Below are positions 1 through 10,363 of a DNA stretch of 64,000 nucleotides, piece by piece. Source of the stretch: Parvibaculum indicum. GTDB taxonomy: Bacteria; Pseudomonadota; Alphaproteobacteria; Parvibaculales; Parvibaculaceae. Under the pieces are notes generated by a model. That model searched no databases. It worked only from the letters and a program-made list of their open reading frames with translations, and had not been told where the DNA came from. The number at the start of each line of letters is the position of its first letter. The stretch's first letter is position 1. Made by a program: the position numbers and the translations under genes. The stretch spans positions 124,001 through 188,000 of the forward strand of contig NZ_JAASQO010000008.1 in the NCBI RefSeq assembly GCF_011762095.1, given 5' to 3'.

Positions 1-25
1 CCAAGCCAAGGGAAGGGTCACCTTC

Positions 26-1258
<1,233 letters not shown>

Positions 1259-1263
1259 TCGAA

Positions 1264-1287
1264 CGCCTCCGTCGGGAAGTGGAGGCG
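1264..1287 (+). other. Intercistronic hairpin
   Basis: CGCCTCC (1264-1270) and GGAGGCG (1281-1287) form a perfect 7-bp stem with a 10-nt loop between the imelysin and di-heme oxidoreductase genes. No T-tract follows, so it is not a terminator. It may affect mRNA stability or the ratio of the two products; that is inference. Confidence 0.5.
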
Positions 1288-1304
1288 ATACGGGAAATCA
1301 TGTT

Positions 1305-2750
1305 GTGAGAGTGACGTTGGAACGAAGATTTGCACTGATCGGCGGCGCGATGGCCGCCATGCTTATCCTCGCCGGCGCTGCGCTCGCCATCTCCGTCTCC
1401 GGCCACGGGCTCGATCGAACCAGTGTAGTGGATCTGCCCGTAAAGCCGGTGGAGATGCCGTCGCCGGATGCGCTGCCGGGCGCGGCTCTGTCCACGCGGC
1501 TTACCAACAGCAATGCGTTTGCGCAAAGCGCGCCGGGGCTCACATTCCAGCAGCGCCGGGATTTCTTCTTCGGGAACCGGCTCTTCAACACCAACTGGGC
1601 CGTGGCGCCGGGCTCCGTGATGAAGTTCGACGGCTTGGGCCCGACCTTCAACCGTGTGTCCTGCTCCGGTTGTCACACGCGGGACGGGCGCGGGCGTCCG
1701 CCGCTCAATGACGAAAAGCAGCTCGATTCCATGCTGATCCGCATTTCGGACGGGCAGGGCAATCCGCTGCCCCAGTATGGCGACCAGTTCAACGACCGCG
1801 CCAATCACGGCATCCCCGCGGAAGGCCGCGTCGCGTTTCACTGGGAAACGCGAAAAGGCGAATATGCCGACGGGACGCCCTACAGCCTGAAGAAGCCTGT
1901 CTTCAAGCTGGTCGATCTGAATTTCGGCCCGCTGGGCGACGATGTCCGCATCTCGCCTCGCGTCGCTTCCGAAGTGTACGGCGTCGGCCTTCTCGAAGCC
2001 GTGCCGGAAAAGGAAATTCTCTCCTGGGCCGACCCCGGCGACGAGGACGGCGACGGTATATCTGGCCGGGCGAACTACCAGCCCGACCCCGAAACCGGCG
2101 AAACGCTGATCGGCCGTTTCGGCTGGAAGGCGAACCAGCCCACCCTGCGCGCCCAGAACTCGGGAGCGGCGGCGGGCGATATCGGTATCACCAGCCCCGT
2201 GCACCCGGAGGAGAACTGTCCGCCGGCGCAAAAGGCCTGCGCCGCCGCGCCGAAAGGCGACGAACTCGACCTGTCCGAAGAGTTTCTCGAGAAGCTGACG
2301 CACTATACGCGCGTCCTCGCCGTGCCGGTACGGCGCAACCCCAAGGCGCCCGAAGTGGTGAAGGGCAGCAGGATTTTTGCCGAAATCGGCTGTGCCGCCT
2401 GTCATCGCCCGTCCATGACCACCGGCAAACGCACGGCGCTCGACGTCCTCGACGACCAGACCTTCCATGCCTATACCGACCTGCTGCTGCACGATATGGG
2501 GCCGGACCTGGCCGATAACCGGCCCGATGTGAAGGCGACGGGAAGCGAATGGCGGACCCCGCCGCTCTGGGGCCTGGGCCTTCTGCCGGTGGTGAACGGA
2601 CATCTCAGGCTTCTCCATGACGGCCGGGCCGACGGCTTTGCCGAGGCGATCCTCTGGCACGGCGGAGAGGCGGAAGCGGCGAAGGAACGGTTTCGGCGTC
2701 TGCCTGAATCGGATCGCGAGGCGCTGATCGCGTTTCTGAAATCGATCTAG
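1305..2750 (+). CDS. Di-heme c-type cytochrome oxidoreductase (DUF1111 / thiol oxidoreductase-like)
   Basis: A 481-residue exported c-type cytochrome. Residues about 8-28 are a hydrophobic signal/anchor segment. Two haem-attachment motifs are seen: CSGCH (Cys120, Cys123, His124) and CAACH (Cys363, Cys366, His367), the arrangement of the DUF1111 di-heme oxidoreductases that accompany imelysins in iron-uptake clusters. The family is also called a putative thiol oxidoreductase; its substrate is unknown. The GTG at 1305 is used because it lies just ahead of the signal peptide; an in-frame GTG at 1311 is possible. The second imelysin and DUF1513 gene often found downstream in related genomes are absent here. 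Confidence 0.85.
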   Translation: MRVTLERRFALIGGAMAAMLILAGAALAISVSGHGLDRTSVVDLPVKPVEMPSPDALPGAALSTRLTNSNAFAQSAPGLTFQQRRDFFFGNRLFNTNWAVAPGSVMKFDGLGPTFNRVSCSGCHTRDGRGRPPLNDEKQLDSMLIRISDGQGNPLPQYGDQFNDRANHGIPAEGRVAFHWETRKGEYADGTPYSLKKPVFKLVDLNFGPLGDDVRISPRVASEVYGVGLLEAVPEKEILSWADPGDEDGDGISGRANYQPDPETGETLIGRFGWKANQPTLRAQNSGAAAGDIGITSPVHPEENCPPAQKACAAAPKGDELDLSEEFLEKLTHYTRVLAVPVRRNPKAPEVVKGSRIFAEIGCAACHRPSMTTGKRTALDVLDDQTFHAYTDLLLHDMGPDLADNRPDVKATGSEWRTPPLWGLGLLPVVNGHLRLLHDGRADGFAEAILWHGGEAEAAKERFRRLPESDREALIAFLKSI

Positions 2751-2981
2751 CGTATCGCCCGCACTGTCCATCTCTGTTCGGGACTTGTTCATCTTTGGGC
2801 GGCGGGGCGTCATTCACCGCTATTGCAACGGGAGGCGTTGGCTCTATTATCCTCGCCAAAAACGAGAGGCCTTCGGTGATCGCGAATTGGCGGAATCGCG
2901 GCTCTCTTTAGCATGACAGAAAGAGGCCGGGACCTCCTGCCGGATGGCGGGAGGCGAACCGACCTTGCGGAGGTTAGTCCT

Positions 2982-4169
2982 ATGGATATGAGTTTTTCCC
3001 CTGACGAACTCGCATTTCGCGACGAAGTGCGCGAATTCATCGCCAACAACTATCCGGCGGAGCTTCGCAAGAAGACGCGCGGCGAGATGACCAAGGAAGA
3101 AATTCTCACCTGGCATCGCATCCTCCACAAGAAGGGCTGGGTCGCGCCGCACTGGCCGGTGGAATATGGCGGTACGGGGTGGGGCATCACCCAGCGCTAC
3201 ATCTGGAACGAAGAGAATGCGCGCGCCGAAACGCAGCCGCTGCTTCCCTTCGGCCTCTCCATGGTGGGCCCCGTGATCTACACCTTCGGCAATGAAGAGC
3301 AGAAGCAGCGCTTCCTGCCGCGCATCCTTTCCGGCGATGACTGGTGGTGCCAGGGCTATTCCGAGCCCGGCTCCGGCTCGGACCTGGCGAGCTTGCGCAC
3401 CCGCGCCGTGCGCGAGGGCGACCACTACATCGTCAACGGGTCCAAGACCTGGACGACGCTCGCCCAGTATGCCGACTGGATGTTCTGCCTGGTGCGCACG
3501 GATCCGGATGCGAAGAAGCAGGAGGGCATTTCCTTCCTGTTGATCGACATGAACACCCCCGGCATCACCGTGCGTCCGATCATCACCATGGACGGCGCCC
3601 ATGAGGTGAACGAGGTCTTCCTGGAAGACGTGAAGGTGCCGGCCGAAAACCTCATCGGCGAAGAGAACAAGGGCTGGACCTACGCCAAGTTCCTGCTCGG
3701 GAACGAGCGCTCCGGCATCGCCGGTGTCGCGCGGTCCAAGAAGGCCATCGAGCGCCTGCGCGAGATCGCCCGTTCGGAACTGGTGGATGGTCGTCCGCTT
3801 CTCGATACCGAGGACTTCCGCGGCAAGATCTCCGAACTGGAGATCGACCTGTCGGCCCTCGAAGTGACCGAGTTGCGCACGCTGGCCGCCGAGAGCAAGG
3901 GGCAGGGCCCCGGGCCGGAAGCCTCGATCCTCAAGATCAAGGGCACGGAAGTGCAGCAGCGCATCACCGAACTCACCATGGAAGCGGTGGGCAATTATGC
4001 GATGGTCTATGCGCCTCGCGCCGAGGCGACCGGGAACGAATATGTGCCCGGTCCGGAATATGCTTCCGGCCGTTCGCAGGAATATTTCAACATGCGCAAG
4101 ACCTCCATTTACGGCGGGTCGAATGAAATCCAGCATGAAATCATTGCCAAGGCGGTGCTCGGGCTCTAG
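2982..4169 (+). CDS. Acyl-CoA dehydrogenase (subunit of a probable pair)
   Basis: A 395-residue FAD-dependent acyl-CoA dehydrogenase that would introduce the alpha,beta double bond into an acyl-CoA. The N-terminal helical domain begins MDMSFSPDELAFRDEV; the middle domain carries WCQGYSEPGSGSDLASL and NGSKTWTT, which contact FAD and substrate; the C-terminus ends YGGSNEIQHEIIAKAVLGL, a family hallmark. An in-frame upstream ATG at 2913 exists, but the ATG at 2982 is preferred because GGAGG-like GCGGAGG lies just upstream and the family start aligns there. The next gene, 53 bp on, encodes a second, divergent acyl-CoA dehydrogenase; such pairs form heteromeric enzymes in steroid and bile-acid degradation, which is inference here. 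Confidence 0.93.
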   Translation: MDMSFSPDELAFRDEVREFIANNYPAELRKKTRGEMTKEEILTWHRILHKKGWVAPHWPVEYGGTGWGITQRYIWNEENARAETQPLLPFGLSMVGPVIYTFGNEEQKQRFLPRILSGDDWWCQGYSEPGSGSDLASLRTRAVREGDHYIVNGSKTWTTLAQYADWMFCLVRTDPDAKKQEGISFLLIDMNTPGITVRPIITMDGAHEVNEVFLEDVKVPAENLIGEENKGWTYAKFLLGNERSGIAGVARSKKAIERLREIARSELVDGRPLLDTEDFRGKISELEIDLSALEVTELRTLAAESKGQGPGPEASILKIKGTEVQQRITELTMEAVGNYAMVYAPRAEATGNEYVPGPEYASGRSQEYFNMRKTSIYGGSNEIQHEIIAKAVLGL

Positions 4170-4222
4170 AGCGCTGGCAGCGGAACAATCAACAAAGAGA
4201 AAAAGCAGGGGAAGAAGGACCG

Positions 4223-5350
4223 ATGGACTTTTCGTTTAGCGAGGAACAGACGCTGCTGCGCAATTCGGTGCAGGGCTTCCTTCAGGACAAATACGACTTT
4301 GACACCCGCCGCAAGATCGTGGCCACGCCGGAAGGCTGGCGCCGCGAAAACTGGCAGCAATTCGCCGAGCTCGGCCTGCTGGCAGCGCCCTTCCCGGAAG
4401 AGCTGGGCGGCTTCGGCGGCGCGATCGAATCCATGATCGTGATGGAAGAATTCGGCCGTCACCTCGTGGTCGAGCCCTATGTGGAAACGGTCGTGCTGGC
4501 CGGCGGTTTTCTGCGCGAGGGAGGCTCCGCCGCGCAGAAGGAAGAGCATATTCCGGGGATTATCGGCGGTGAAACCGTCTGGACCTTCGCCTATGCCGAG
4601 CCCCAGGGCCGCTACAACCTCGCCGACCTCAAGACGACGGCGAAGAAGGACGGCGACGGTTACACGATCAACGGTTACAAATGCGTCGTCGTGGCGGCTC
4701 CCTGGGCCGACAAGCTGATCGTTTCCGCGCGTACCGCCGGCGAGCAGCGCGATGCCGACGGCGTGTCGCTCTTCATCGTGGACAAGTCCGCCGCGGGCGT
4801 TTCCACCCGCGACTATCCGACGGTCGATGGCCGCCGGGCGTCCGAAATCACCTTCGAGAATGTGAAGGTCGGCGCCGACGCGCTGATCGGCGAGGAAGGC
4901 AAGGCCCTGCCGCTGATCGAGAAGATCACCGACGAGGCGATCGCCGCGCTCTCCGCCGAAGCCATCGGCTGCATGAAGGAGCTGAACACCGCGACCGTCG
5001 AGTACTGCAAGCAGCGCAAGCAGTTCGGTGTGCCGATCGGCAAGTTCCAGGTTCTGCAGCACCGCATGGTGGACATGTTCATGGCGCATGAGCAGTCCGT
5101 CTCCATGACCTATATGGTGAACCTAAAGCTCGCCGAAGGCGACGAGGAGCGCACCAAGGCCGCTGCCGGGGCCAAGGTCCAGATCGGCAAGGCCGGTCGC
5201 TATGTGGGCCAGCAGGCCGTGCAGCTTCACGGCGGCATGGGCATGACCGACGAGCTGAGCGTCGGCCACTACTTCAAGCGCCTGACCATGATCGACACCC
5301 AGTTCGGCAATGTCGATTATCAGCTCAAGCGCTACTCCCAGGCGGCGTAA
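4223..5350 (+). CDS. Acyl-CoA dehydrogenase (partner subunit)
   Basis: A 375-residue acyl-CoA dehydrogenase, second gene of a pair. It begins MDFSFSEEQTLLRNSVQGFL. The middle domain is degenerate compared with its neighbour: AYAEPQGRYNLADLKT replaces the usual SEPGSGSD loop. The C-terminal domain is well kept (KQRKQFGVPIGKFQVLQHR and VQLHGGMGMTDE). Loss of the canonical FAD/substrate loop in one partner and retention in the other is what is known for heteromeric ChsE-type dehydrogenases, so the two proteins may form one alpha/beta enzyme; the substrate is unknown. AAGCAGGGGAAGAAGG precedes the ATG as Shine-Dalgarno. A strong terminator follows at 5375. Confidence 0.91.
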   Translation: MDFSFSEEQTLLRNSVQGFLQDKYDFDTRRKIVATPEGWRRENWQQFAELGLLAAPFPEELGGFGGAIESMIVMEEFGRHLVVEPYVETVVLAGGFLREGGSAAQKEEHIPGIIGGETVWTFAYAEPQGRYNLADLKTTAKKDGDGYTINGYKCVVVAAPWADKLIVSARTAGEQRDADGVSLFIVDKSAAGVSTRDYPTVDGRRASEITFENVKVGADALIGEEGKALPLIEKITDEAIAALSAEAIGCMKELNTATVEYCKQRKQFGVPIGKFQVLQHRMVDMFMAHEQSVSMTYMVNLKLAEGDEERTKAAAGAKVQIGKAGRYVGQQAVQLHGGMGMTDELSVGHYFKRLTMIDTQFGNVDYQLKRYSQAA

Positions 5351-5374
5351 GCAACCTCGCCGAACGCATTATCG

Positions 5375-5409
5375 AAAGGCCGTAACATCCGTTGCGGCCT
5401 TTCTTTTTG
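5375..5409 (+). terminator. Rho-independent terminator of the acyl-CoA dehydrogenase pair
   Basis: AAAGGCCGTAAC (5375-5386) pairs with GTTGCGGCCTTT (5391-5402) through a 4-nt loop, one G-T wobble in 12 pairs, and is followed by CTTTTTG. It lies 24 bp after the stop codon of the second acyl-CoA dehydrogenase gene. Confidence 0.9.
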
Positions 5410-5556
5410 TCCTGAATCTCGGCTCACGGATCGGTCGGCGGCGACGTCCGCCTTGACGGACGGGTTTCGTATCCTGACCCTTCCCGTCGAGGTCGAACGA
5501 CTATCTGTCGAGCCGGGTCCCGGATCGCGCCGGAAACGGGATGAAAGAGGGACGGG

Positions 5557-6111
5557 ATGAAGGAATTTGCAAGCGATCTGTTTTCGACGCTCGTTTTCGT
5601 CGTCATCTTCTTTTCGACCGGCGATATCTATATCGCGACGGGCGTGGCGATCCTTGCCGGTATCGGGCAGATCGCCTTTTTCAAGCTGAAGAACCGGCGA
5701 ATCCAGGCGATGCAGTGGATGAGCCTCTGTCTCGTCGTCGTTTTCGGGACGGCGACGCTCTTCCTGCACGATCCCCGCTTCATCATGGTGAAACCTTCGA
5801 TCATCCACTGGGCCATCGGCGCAGTGATGCTGAAGCGCGGCTGGATGGAGCGCTACCTGCCTCCCGTAGCGCGGGAAAACCTGTCGCGCGAAATGATCGA
5901 CGGGTGGGGCTATGGCTGGGCGGCGCTGATGTTCGGCCTCGGCGGGCTCAACCTCGTCATCGCTCTCGGGTTCAGCCCGGAAATATGGGGCTATTTCATT
6001 TCCTTCGGCGCAATCGGCGCGAAGCTTGCCATGTTCGCGCTGCAATACACGGCGATGCGCTCGACCGTTATCCGCAATCTGAGGCAAGCCGCGCCCGCAT
6101 CCGCGGACTAG
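5557..6111 (+). CDS. ispZ: Inner membrane septation protein IspZ/YciB family
   Basis: A 184-residue polytopic inner membrane protein of the YciB/IspZ family, associated with cell-envelope integrity and septation. About five hydrophobic helices are visible (for example LVFVVIFFSTGDIYIATG and CLVVVFGTATLFLH). The family signature around the second loop is seen as FLHDPRFIMVKPSIIHW, and the C-terminal half has the conserved tryptophan-rich segment WGYGWAALMFG. The length is typical of the family. AGAGGGACGGG precedes the ATG. It is monocistronic between a terminator and a convergent histidine-kinase gene whose stop lies 9 bp away. Confidence 0.88.
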   Translation: MKEFASDLFSTLVFVVIFFSTGDIYIATGVAILAGIGQIAFFKLKNRRIQAMQWMSLCLVVVFGTATLFLHDPRFIMVKPSIIHWAIGAVMLKRGWMERYLPPVARENLSREMIDGWGYGWAALMFGLGGLNLVIALGFSPEIWGYFISFGAIGAKLAMFALQYTAMRSTVIRNLRQAAPASAD

Positions 6112-6120
6112 GCGGGCGTA

Positions 6121-7635
6121 TCAGGCGCTGTGGCGGCGACGGTCTCCGGGGTCGACCGCGCCGAGGCGCCAGGCGGGCAATACGCAATTGGCGCGGGTTC
6201 CCTCGCCGGGCCGGCTGATGAGGTCGAACCGGCCGCCATGCGCTTCCATCAAGCCGCGGACGATGGCAAGGCCGAGCCCCGATCCCGTGCCGGGCTGGGC
6301 GATACCGGAGGCTCCTTGCGTGAAGGCCTCGAGCACCTTGTCGATTTCGCCTTCGGGAATCCCCGGCCCCTCGTCCTGCACCCCGAAATGGAGATCTCCT
6401 GCCTCGTCGATATGGGCATAGAGATGCACCGTGGAATGGGTGGGCGAGAACTTGATCGCATTGGTCAGAATGTTGATCCAGATCTGCCGCAAGGTGCGTC
6501 CGTCCGCCAGGACGGGGGGAAGGTGCGGGGGAATATCTTCCGTGATCTCGATCTTCTGGGCCTGAGCGCGAATATCCAGGATACGGCGGCTGTCTTCGGC
6601 CAGTCCCTGGATGGTGACGGTTTCCTCGGAGATCGCAACGCGCCCGGCCTCGATACGCGACAGGTCCAGCACATCGTTGATCAGGCCGAGCAGGTGCTGG
6701 CCGGACCGATGGATGTCCTCGGCATAGTCGCGGTAGTTCGCCACGGTGTGCTTGCCGAGCAGTTCGGTGCTCATCACTTCCGAAAAGCCGATGATCGCAT
6801 TGAGCGGCGTCCGCAATTCATGGCTCATATTGGCGAGGAACTGCGACTTGGCCCGGTTGGCGTCTTCGGCCTTGGCGCGCGCCATGTCGGAGTCGCGTTT
6901 GGCGCGGTAGAGTTCGTCGATCAGGGCGTCCTTGTCTTCCTTCAGCCGGATCGCCTCGACCACCGAGCTGTTGGTCTGTGTCGCAATGCGAACGACCAGC
7001 ACGGAGAACATCAACAGCATCACGGCGAAGACGGAATGCGTCACGTCGCCATAGAGGAGAAGCCGGGCGGCCAAGGCGAACACCATGGGCGGCATGACGA
7101 CCAGCATCAAGGGCCTGTAGGAAGAGTTGATCAGCACCATCGGAATGAGCGCGAGCGCCATCACGCAGAGAAGATAGGTCTGAAGCACCTGATTGTCCGG
7201 CACCCAGAAAAACCAGGCGAAGCTCGCAACGACGGAGGAATAGCAGAACCCGATAAAGAGGAACTGGCGTCGCCAGTAGTCGATGTCGGAAGGGGCGGGC
7301 GAGGCCGCGAGGAACCGGTGGTTCGTCTGGAGGCAGTACCAGTTGCACAGAAAGTGGAGGGCGATCGGCGCGACGAGCCAGGGCCAGTGAATTTCCCCCA
7401 TAAGGCTGGCTGCGTAGAGAGCGGTAAGAACGGGAAACGCATAAGGGAACGGTATGTCCTGCGATTCCGCCACGATACGCATCTGGGCGAACTCGATCTC
7501 GGGCGTGCCCGGCGTACCGGCGATCCGGTGGGAGAGAAAGAAACTGGACAATTGCGCGAACAGGCCGAAAAACGGCACTGTTCTCGGGCCGGGCGTATGC
7601 GCCTGGTCCGGGCGCTGTCCCGAAATCTCCGACAT
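6121..7635 (-). CDS. Membrane-bound PAS-less sensor histidine kinase, PleC/DivJ-like core
   Basis: A 504-residue sensor kinase. Residues about 60-225 contain five or six hydrophobic helices with no obvious periplasmic sensor domain. A linker helix leads to the HisKA domain with the H-box [17 protein letters not shown], then an ATPase domain with N-box [12 protein letters not shown]1 QDEGPGIP and G2 [10 protein letters not shown]. The H-box and following MSTELLG resemble the PleC/DivJ/PdhS group of alphaproteobacteria. No response regulator gene is nearby, so it is an orphan whose partner must be elsewhere. The ATG at 7635 is preferred over the GTG at 7641 because GAGGTGGGC sits just before it. 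It diverges from the crotonase gene. Confidence 0.9.
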   Translation of the reverse strand: MSEISGQRPDQAHTPGPRTVPFFGLFAQLSSFFLSHRIAGTPGTPEIEFAQMRIVAESQDIPFPYAFPVLTALYAASLMGEIHWPWLVAPIALHFLCNWYCLQTNHRFLAASPAPSDIDYWRRQFLFIGFCYSSVVASFAWFFWVPDNQVLQTYLLCVMALALIPMVLINSSYRPLMLVVMPPMVFALAARLLLYGDVTHSVFAVMLLMFSVLVVRIATQTNSSVVEAIRLKEDKDALIDELYRAKRDSDMARAKAEDANRAKSQFLANMSHELRTPLNAIIGFSEVMSTELLGKHTVANYRDYAEDIHRSGQHLLGLINDVLDLSRIEAGRVAISEETVTIQGLAEDSRRILDIRAQAQKIEITEDIPPHLPPVLADGRTLRQIWINILTNAIKFSPTHSTVHLYAHIDEAGDLHFGVQDEGPGIPEGEIDKVLEAFTQGASGIAQPGTGSGLGLAIVRGLMEAHGGRFDLISRPGEGTRANCVLPAWRLGAVDPGDRRRHSA

Positions 7636-7826
7636 GCCCACCTCGTTATTCGGCCGCGTCCCGTTGCCTGGACGAGGCCCCCATTTACTGAATCACATGG
7701 ACAGTGACGGAAATCTGTTAACAAGGCTTTCTGCGAGTTGGTTAACGGCTCTATTTGCGGCACAGTCTCCGCACCGAAATGAACCATCGAAAACAGAAAC
7801 GAACACCAAAAGGAGGAAAGGCCGTT

Positions 7827-8627
7827 ATGAGCGAAGCGCTGCTGTTCGAAAAGGAAGGCCCGGTCGTCACACTCACCATCAACCGGCCCGAGGCCCGCAA
7901 TCCGCTGGGCGCGCCGGAGGATGCCGGAAATTTCACCGACGCCGTGGCGAGGATAAACGCCGACAGGGACGTGCGCTGCGTGATCCTGACAGGCGCCGGC
8001 AAGGCCTTTTCGGCGGGCGGCAATGTGAAGGCCATGCGCGAGGGCGGTGACGGCTTCGGCGGCCCGGGCGTTCATATTCGCGAGCGCTATCGCAACGGCA
8101 TCCACCGCATCGTCAAATCCGTCTGGGGCATCGAGGTGCCGGTCATCGCGGCGGTGAACGGCCCGGCCATCGGCCTTGGCAACGATGTGGCCTGTCTCTG
8201 CGATACGCGGATCGCGTCCGACAAGGCGGTCTTCGGCGCGACCTTCCTGAAGATCGGCCTTGTTCCCGGCGATGGCGGGGCCTGGCTCCTGCCGCGGATC
8301 GTCGGCATGGCCCGCGCATCCGAGCTGCTCTACACCGGCGACACCATCGATGCGGCGACCGCGAAGGAATGGGGCCTCGTCTCCGAGGTCGTGCCCGGCG
8401 AGGAACTGATGGATCGGGCGCGGGAAGTGGCGGCCAAAATGGCCCGTCAGGCGCCGGACGTGCTGCGTATGACCAAGCAGCTTCTCCGTCAGGGCATGAT
8501 GGTGAGCTTCGACAACATCATGGAGCTTTCCGCCTCCATGCAGGCGCTGGCCCACCACACCGCCGACCACAAGGAGGCGCTGGATGCCTTTTTCGAGAAG
8601 CGAGACCCCAGCTACCGGGGCGAATGA
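7827..8627 (+). CDS. Enoyl-CoA hydratase/isomerase (crotonase) family protein
   Basis: A 266-residue crotonase-fold enzyme acting on acyl-CoA thioesters, probably in beta-oxidation-type degradation. The N-terminal TLTINRPEARNPLG, the oxyanion-hole segment KAFSAGGNVKAM and the second loop GPAIGLGNDVACLCD are characteristic. In the catalytic-helix region the sequence is FGATFLKIGLVPGDGGAW, so the active-site acids differ in detail from classical mitochondrial hydratase and the precise reaction (hydratase, isomerase or other) is uncertain. The start at 7827 follows a near-perfect AGGAGG at 7811-7816, which excludes the longer in-frame ATG at 7755. Its neighbours are an ABM-domain monooxygenase and another acyl-CoA dehydrogenase. 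Confidence 0.91.
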   Translation: MSEALLFEKEGPVVTLTINRPEARNPLGAPEDAGNFTDAVARINADRDVRCVILTGAGKAFSAGGNVKAMREGGDGFGGPGVHIRERYRNGIHRIVKSVWGIEVPVIAAVNGPAIGLGNDVACLCDTRIASDKAVFGATFLKIGLVPGDGGAWLLPRIVGMARASELLYTGDTIDAATAKEWGLVSEVVPGEELMDRAREVAAKMARQAPDVLRMTKQLLRQGMMVSFDNIMELSASMQALAHHTADHKEALDAFFEKRDPSYRGE

Positions 8628-8772
8628 GGCAGGCGCAGGCCGGAATGAGGGGCTTGTTCACGGATGAGGCCTGAAATGTCCGTCTTTGGGCAGGCCGATA
8701 CATTGAAGCGGGACGTTGGAGAGCCTAAAGTCCCCGCAACAACAAACAGATAAACAAGATGGGAGCGAGAAA

Positions 8773-9069
8773 ATGAGTGTGATCGGCATTCTGGCCACGA
8801 TGAAGGTCCAGCCCGGCAAGGAAAGCGAATTCGAAAGCGTGTTCAGCGACCTCGCCAAGAAGGTGAAGGCCAATGAGAAGGGCTGCCTTCAGTACGATTT
8901 GTTCAGGTCCAAGTCGGAGCCCACGACGTTCTATATCTACGAGCAGTATGCTTCTCAGGCCGATCTGGAAGCGCACGGCAAGTCGGAATATTTCCAGGCC
9001 GCCTTCCCGGCACTGGGGGCGACGCTCGCCGGCAAGCCCGATCTCCAGTTCCTCGACAAGGTCGAGTAA
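8773..9069 (+). CDS. Antibiotic biosynthesis monooxygenase (ABM) domain protein
   Basis: A 98-residue single-domain protein with the dimeric alpha+beta ABM fold (YgiN-like). It starts MSVIGILATMKVQPGKESEF, and contains ANEKGCLQYDLFRS and FYIYEQYASQADLEAH, the strand-helix pattern of quinol monooxygenases. Members of this family act on quinones or aromatic substrates without cofactor, or serve as stress-related small enzymes; the substrate here cannot be deduced. The start at 8773 follows GGGAGCGAG and aligns with the family; a longer in-frame ATG at 8716 lacks support. It lies between a crotonase and an acyl-CoA dehydrogenase, 82 bp before the latter. Confidence 0.86.
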   Translation: MSVIGILATMKVQPGKESEFESVFSDLAKKVKANEKGCLQYDLFRSKSEPTTFYIYEQYASQADLEAHGKSEYFQAAFPALGATLAGKPDLQFLDKVE

Positions 9070-9151
9070 GGCCCTATTTGGGCTAACAGCTTTGCAGGGG
9101 CGCGGGCCGCGCGGGTGGCGGCGCCCCTTCGATACCCGAAGGGAGTAACTC

Positions 9152-10360
9152 ATGGATCTCGCATTCAGCGAAAAGGACGAGACTTTCCGGCAGGAAGTCC
9201 GCCAGTTCATTGAAGAGCACTACACACCCGAGATGCGCGAACTTCATGCGCGCTCCAAGCATGGCTACATCACCAAGGAAGCCCATGTGCAGTGGCAGAA
9301 GTCGCTCGCCAAGAAGGGCTGGCTGGCGCCGAACTGGCCGCAGGAATATGGCGGGCCGGGCTTCACCCAGTCGCAGAAATACATCTTCAATGTGGAGATG
9401 GGCAGCGCAGGCGTGCCGCACACCATCCCCTTCGGCCCGACCATGGTGGCGCCCGTCATCATGAAGTTCGGCACGGATGAGCAGAAGAAGCGCTTCCTCC
9501 CCGACATCCTGGAAACGAATGTACTCTGGTGCCAGGGCTATTCGGAGCCGGGGGCAGGCTCGGACCTTGCCTCGCTCAAGACCAAGGCCGAGGACAAGGG
9601 CGATCACTTCCTCGTCAACGGCTCGAAGATCTGGACCTCGGTCGCGCAATGGGCCGACTGGATCTTCTGCCTCGTACGCACGTCGAATGAAGGCAAGCCG
9701 CAGCAGGGCATCTCCTTCCTGCTCATCGACATGAAGACGCCGGGCATCACCGTCGATCCCATCGTCTGCCTCGACGGCACGCCCGCGCCGAACCAGGAAG
9801 TGAACCAGGTCTTCTTCGAGGATGTGAAGGTTCCGAAGGAAAACCTGATCGGCGAAGTGAACAAGGGCTGGACCTACGCCAAATACCTGCTCGAATTCGA
9901 GCGCGGCAATCCCTATTCGCCGGGCCTCTACAGCGCGCTGGAAGAAGTGCGCGAGATGGCGAAGGACATCGAGGTGGACGGTACGCCGCTCGCCGAGGAT
10001 GAAACCTTCCGCGCCAAATGCGCGGACATCGAAAGCCAGATCACGGCGATGGAATATACGGAGCTGCGTATCTTCTCCGCGCTGTCCATCGGCGGCAATG
10101 TCGGCCCGGAAAGCTCGCTGCTGAAATGCCGCGGTACCGAGCTGCAGCAGGCGATTTCGCACCTCATGGTGGAAGTGCTGGGCGATTACGCGGCGCCCAC
10201 CGTGGCAAACGGACTGCTCGATACCAACGAGCCGGAAGTGGGCCCCAAGGGTGCCTTCACCGCCGCGCCCTACTACTTCTCGCTGCGCAAGGCGTCGATC
10301 TATGCCGGCTCCAATGAAGTCCAGCGCAACATCATGGCGAAGGCCGTGCTCGGCCTCTGA
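9152..10360 (+). CDS. Acyl-CoA dehydrogenase (third copy)
   Basis: A 402-residue acyl-CoA dehydrogenase closely related in layout to the protein encoded at 2982-4169. It begins MDLAFSEKDETFRQEVRQF, carries WCQGYSEPGAGSDLASLKT, NGSKIWTSVAQWADW and ends KASIYAGSNEVQRNIMAKA followed by VLGL. Unlike the 2982 gene it has no adjacent degenerate partner, so it may be homomeric or pair with a distant subunit. The Shine-Dalgarno GAAGGGAG lies 7 bp before the ATG. Its stop is 3 bp from the GTG start of the GNAT gene, indicating one transcript. Confidence 0.93.
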   Translation: MDLAFSEKDETFRQEVRQFIEEHYTPEMRELHARSKHGYITKEAHVQWQKSLAKKGWLAPNWPQEYGGPGFTQSQKYIFNVEMGSAGVPHTIPFGPTMVAPVIMKFGTDEQKKRFLPDILETNVLWCQGYSEPGAGSDLASLKTKAEDKGDHFLVNGSKIWTSVAQWADWIFCLVRTSNEGKPQQGISFLLIDMKTPGITVDPIVCLDGTPAPNQEVNQVFFEDVKVPKENLIGEVNKGWTYAKYLLEFERGNPYSPGLYSALEEVREMAKDIEVDGTPLAEDETFRAKCADIESQITAMEYTELRIFSALSIGGNVGPESSLLKCRGTELQQAISHLMVEVLGDYAAPTVANGLLDTNEPEVGPKGAFTAAPYYFSLRKASIYAGSNEVQRNIMAKAVLGL

Positions 10361-10363
10361 GCC

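Noticed and set aside
7718-7748. Two GTTAAC sites upstream of the histidine kinase as a CtrA box
   Set aside because: The spacing does not fit TTAA-N7-TTAA, so only half-site similarity remains.
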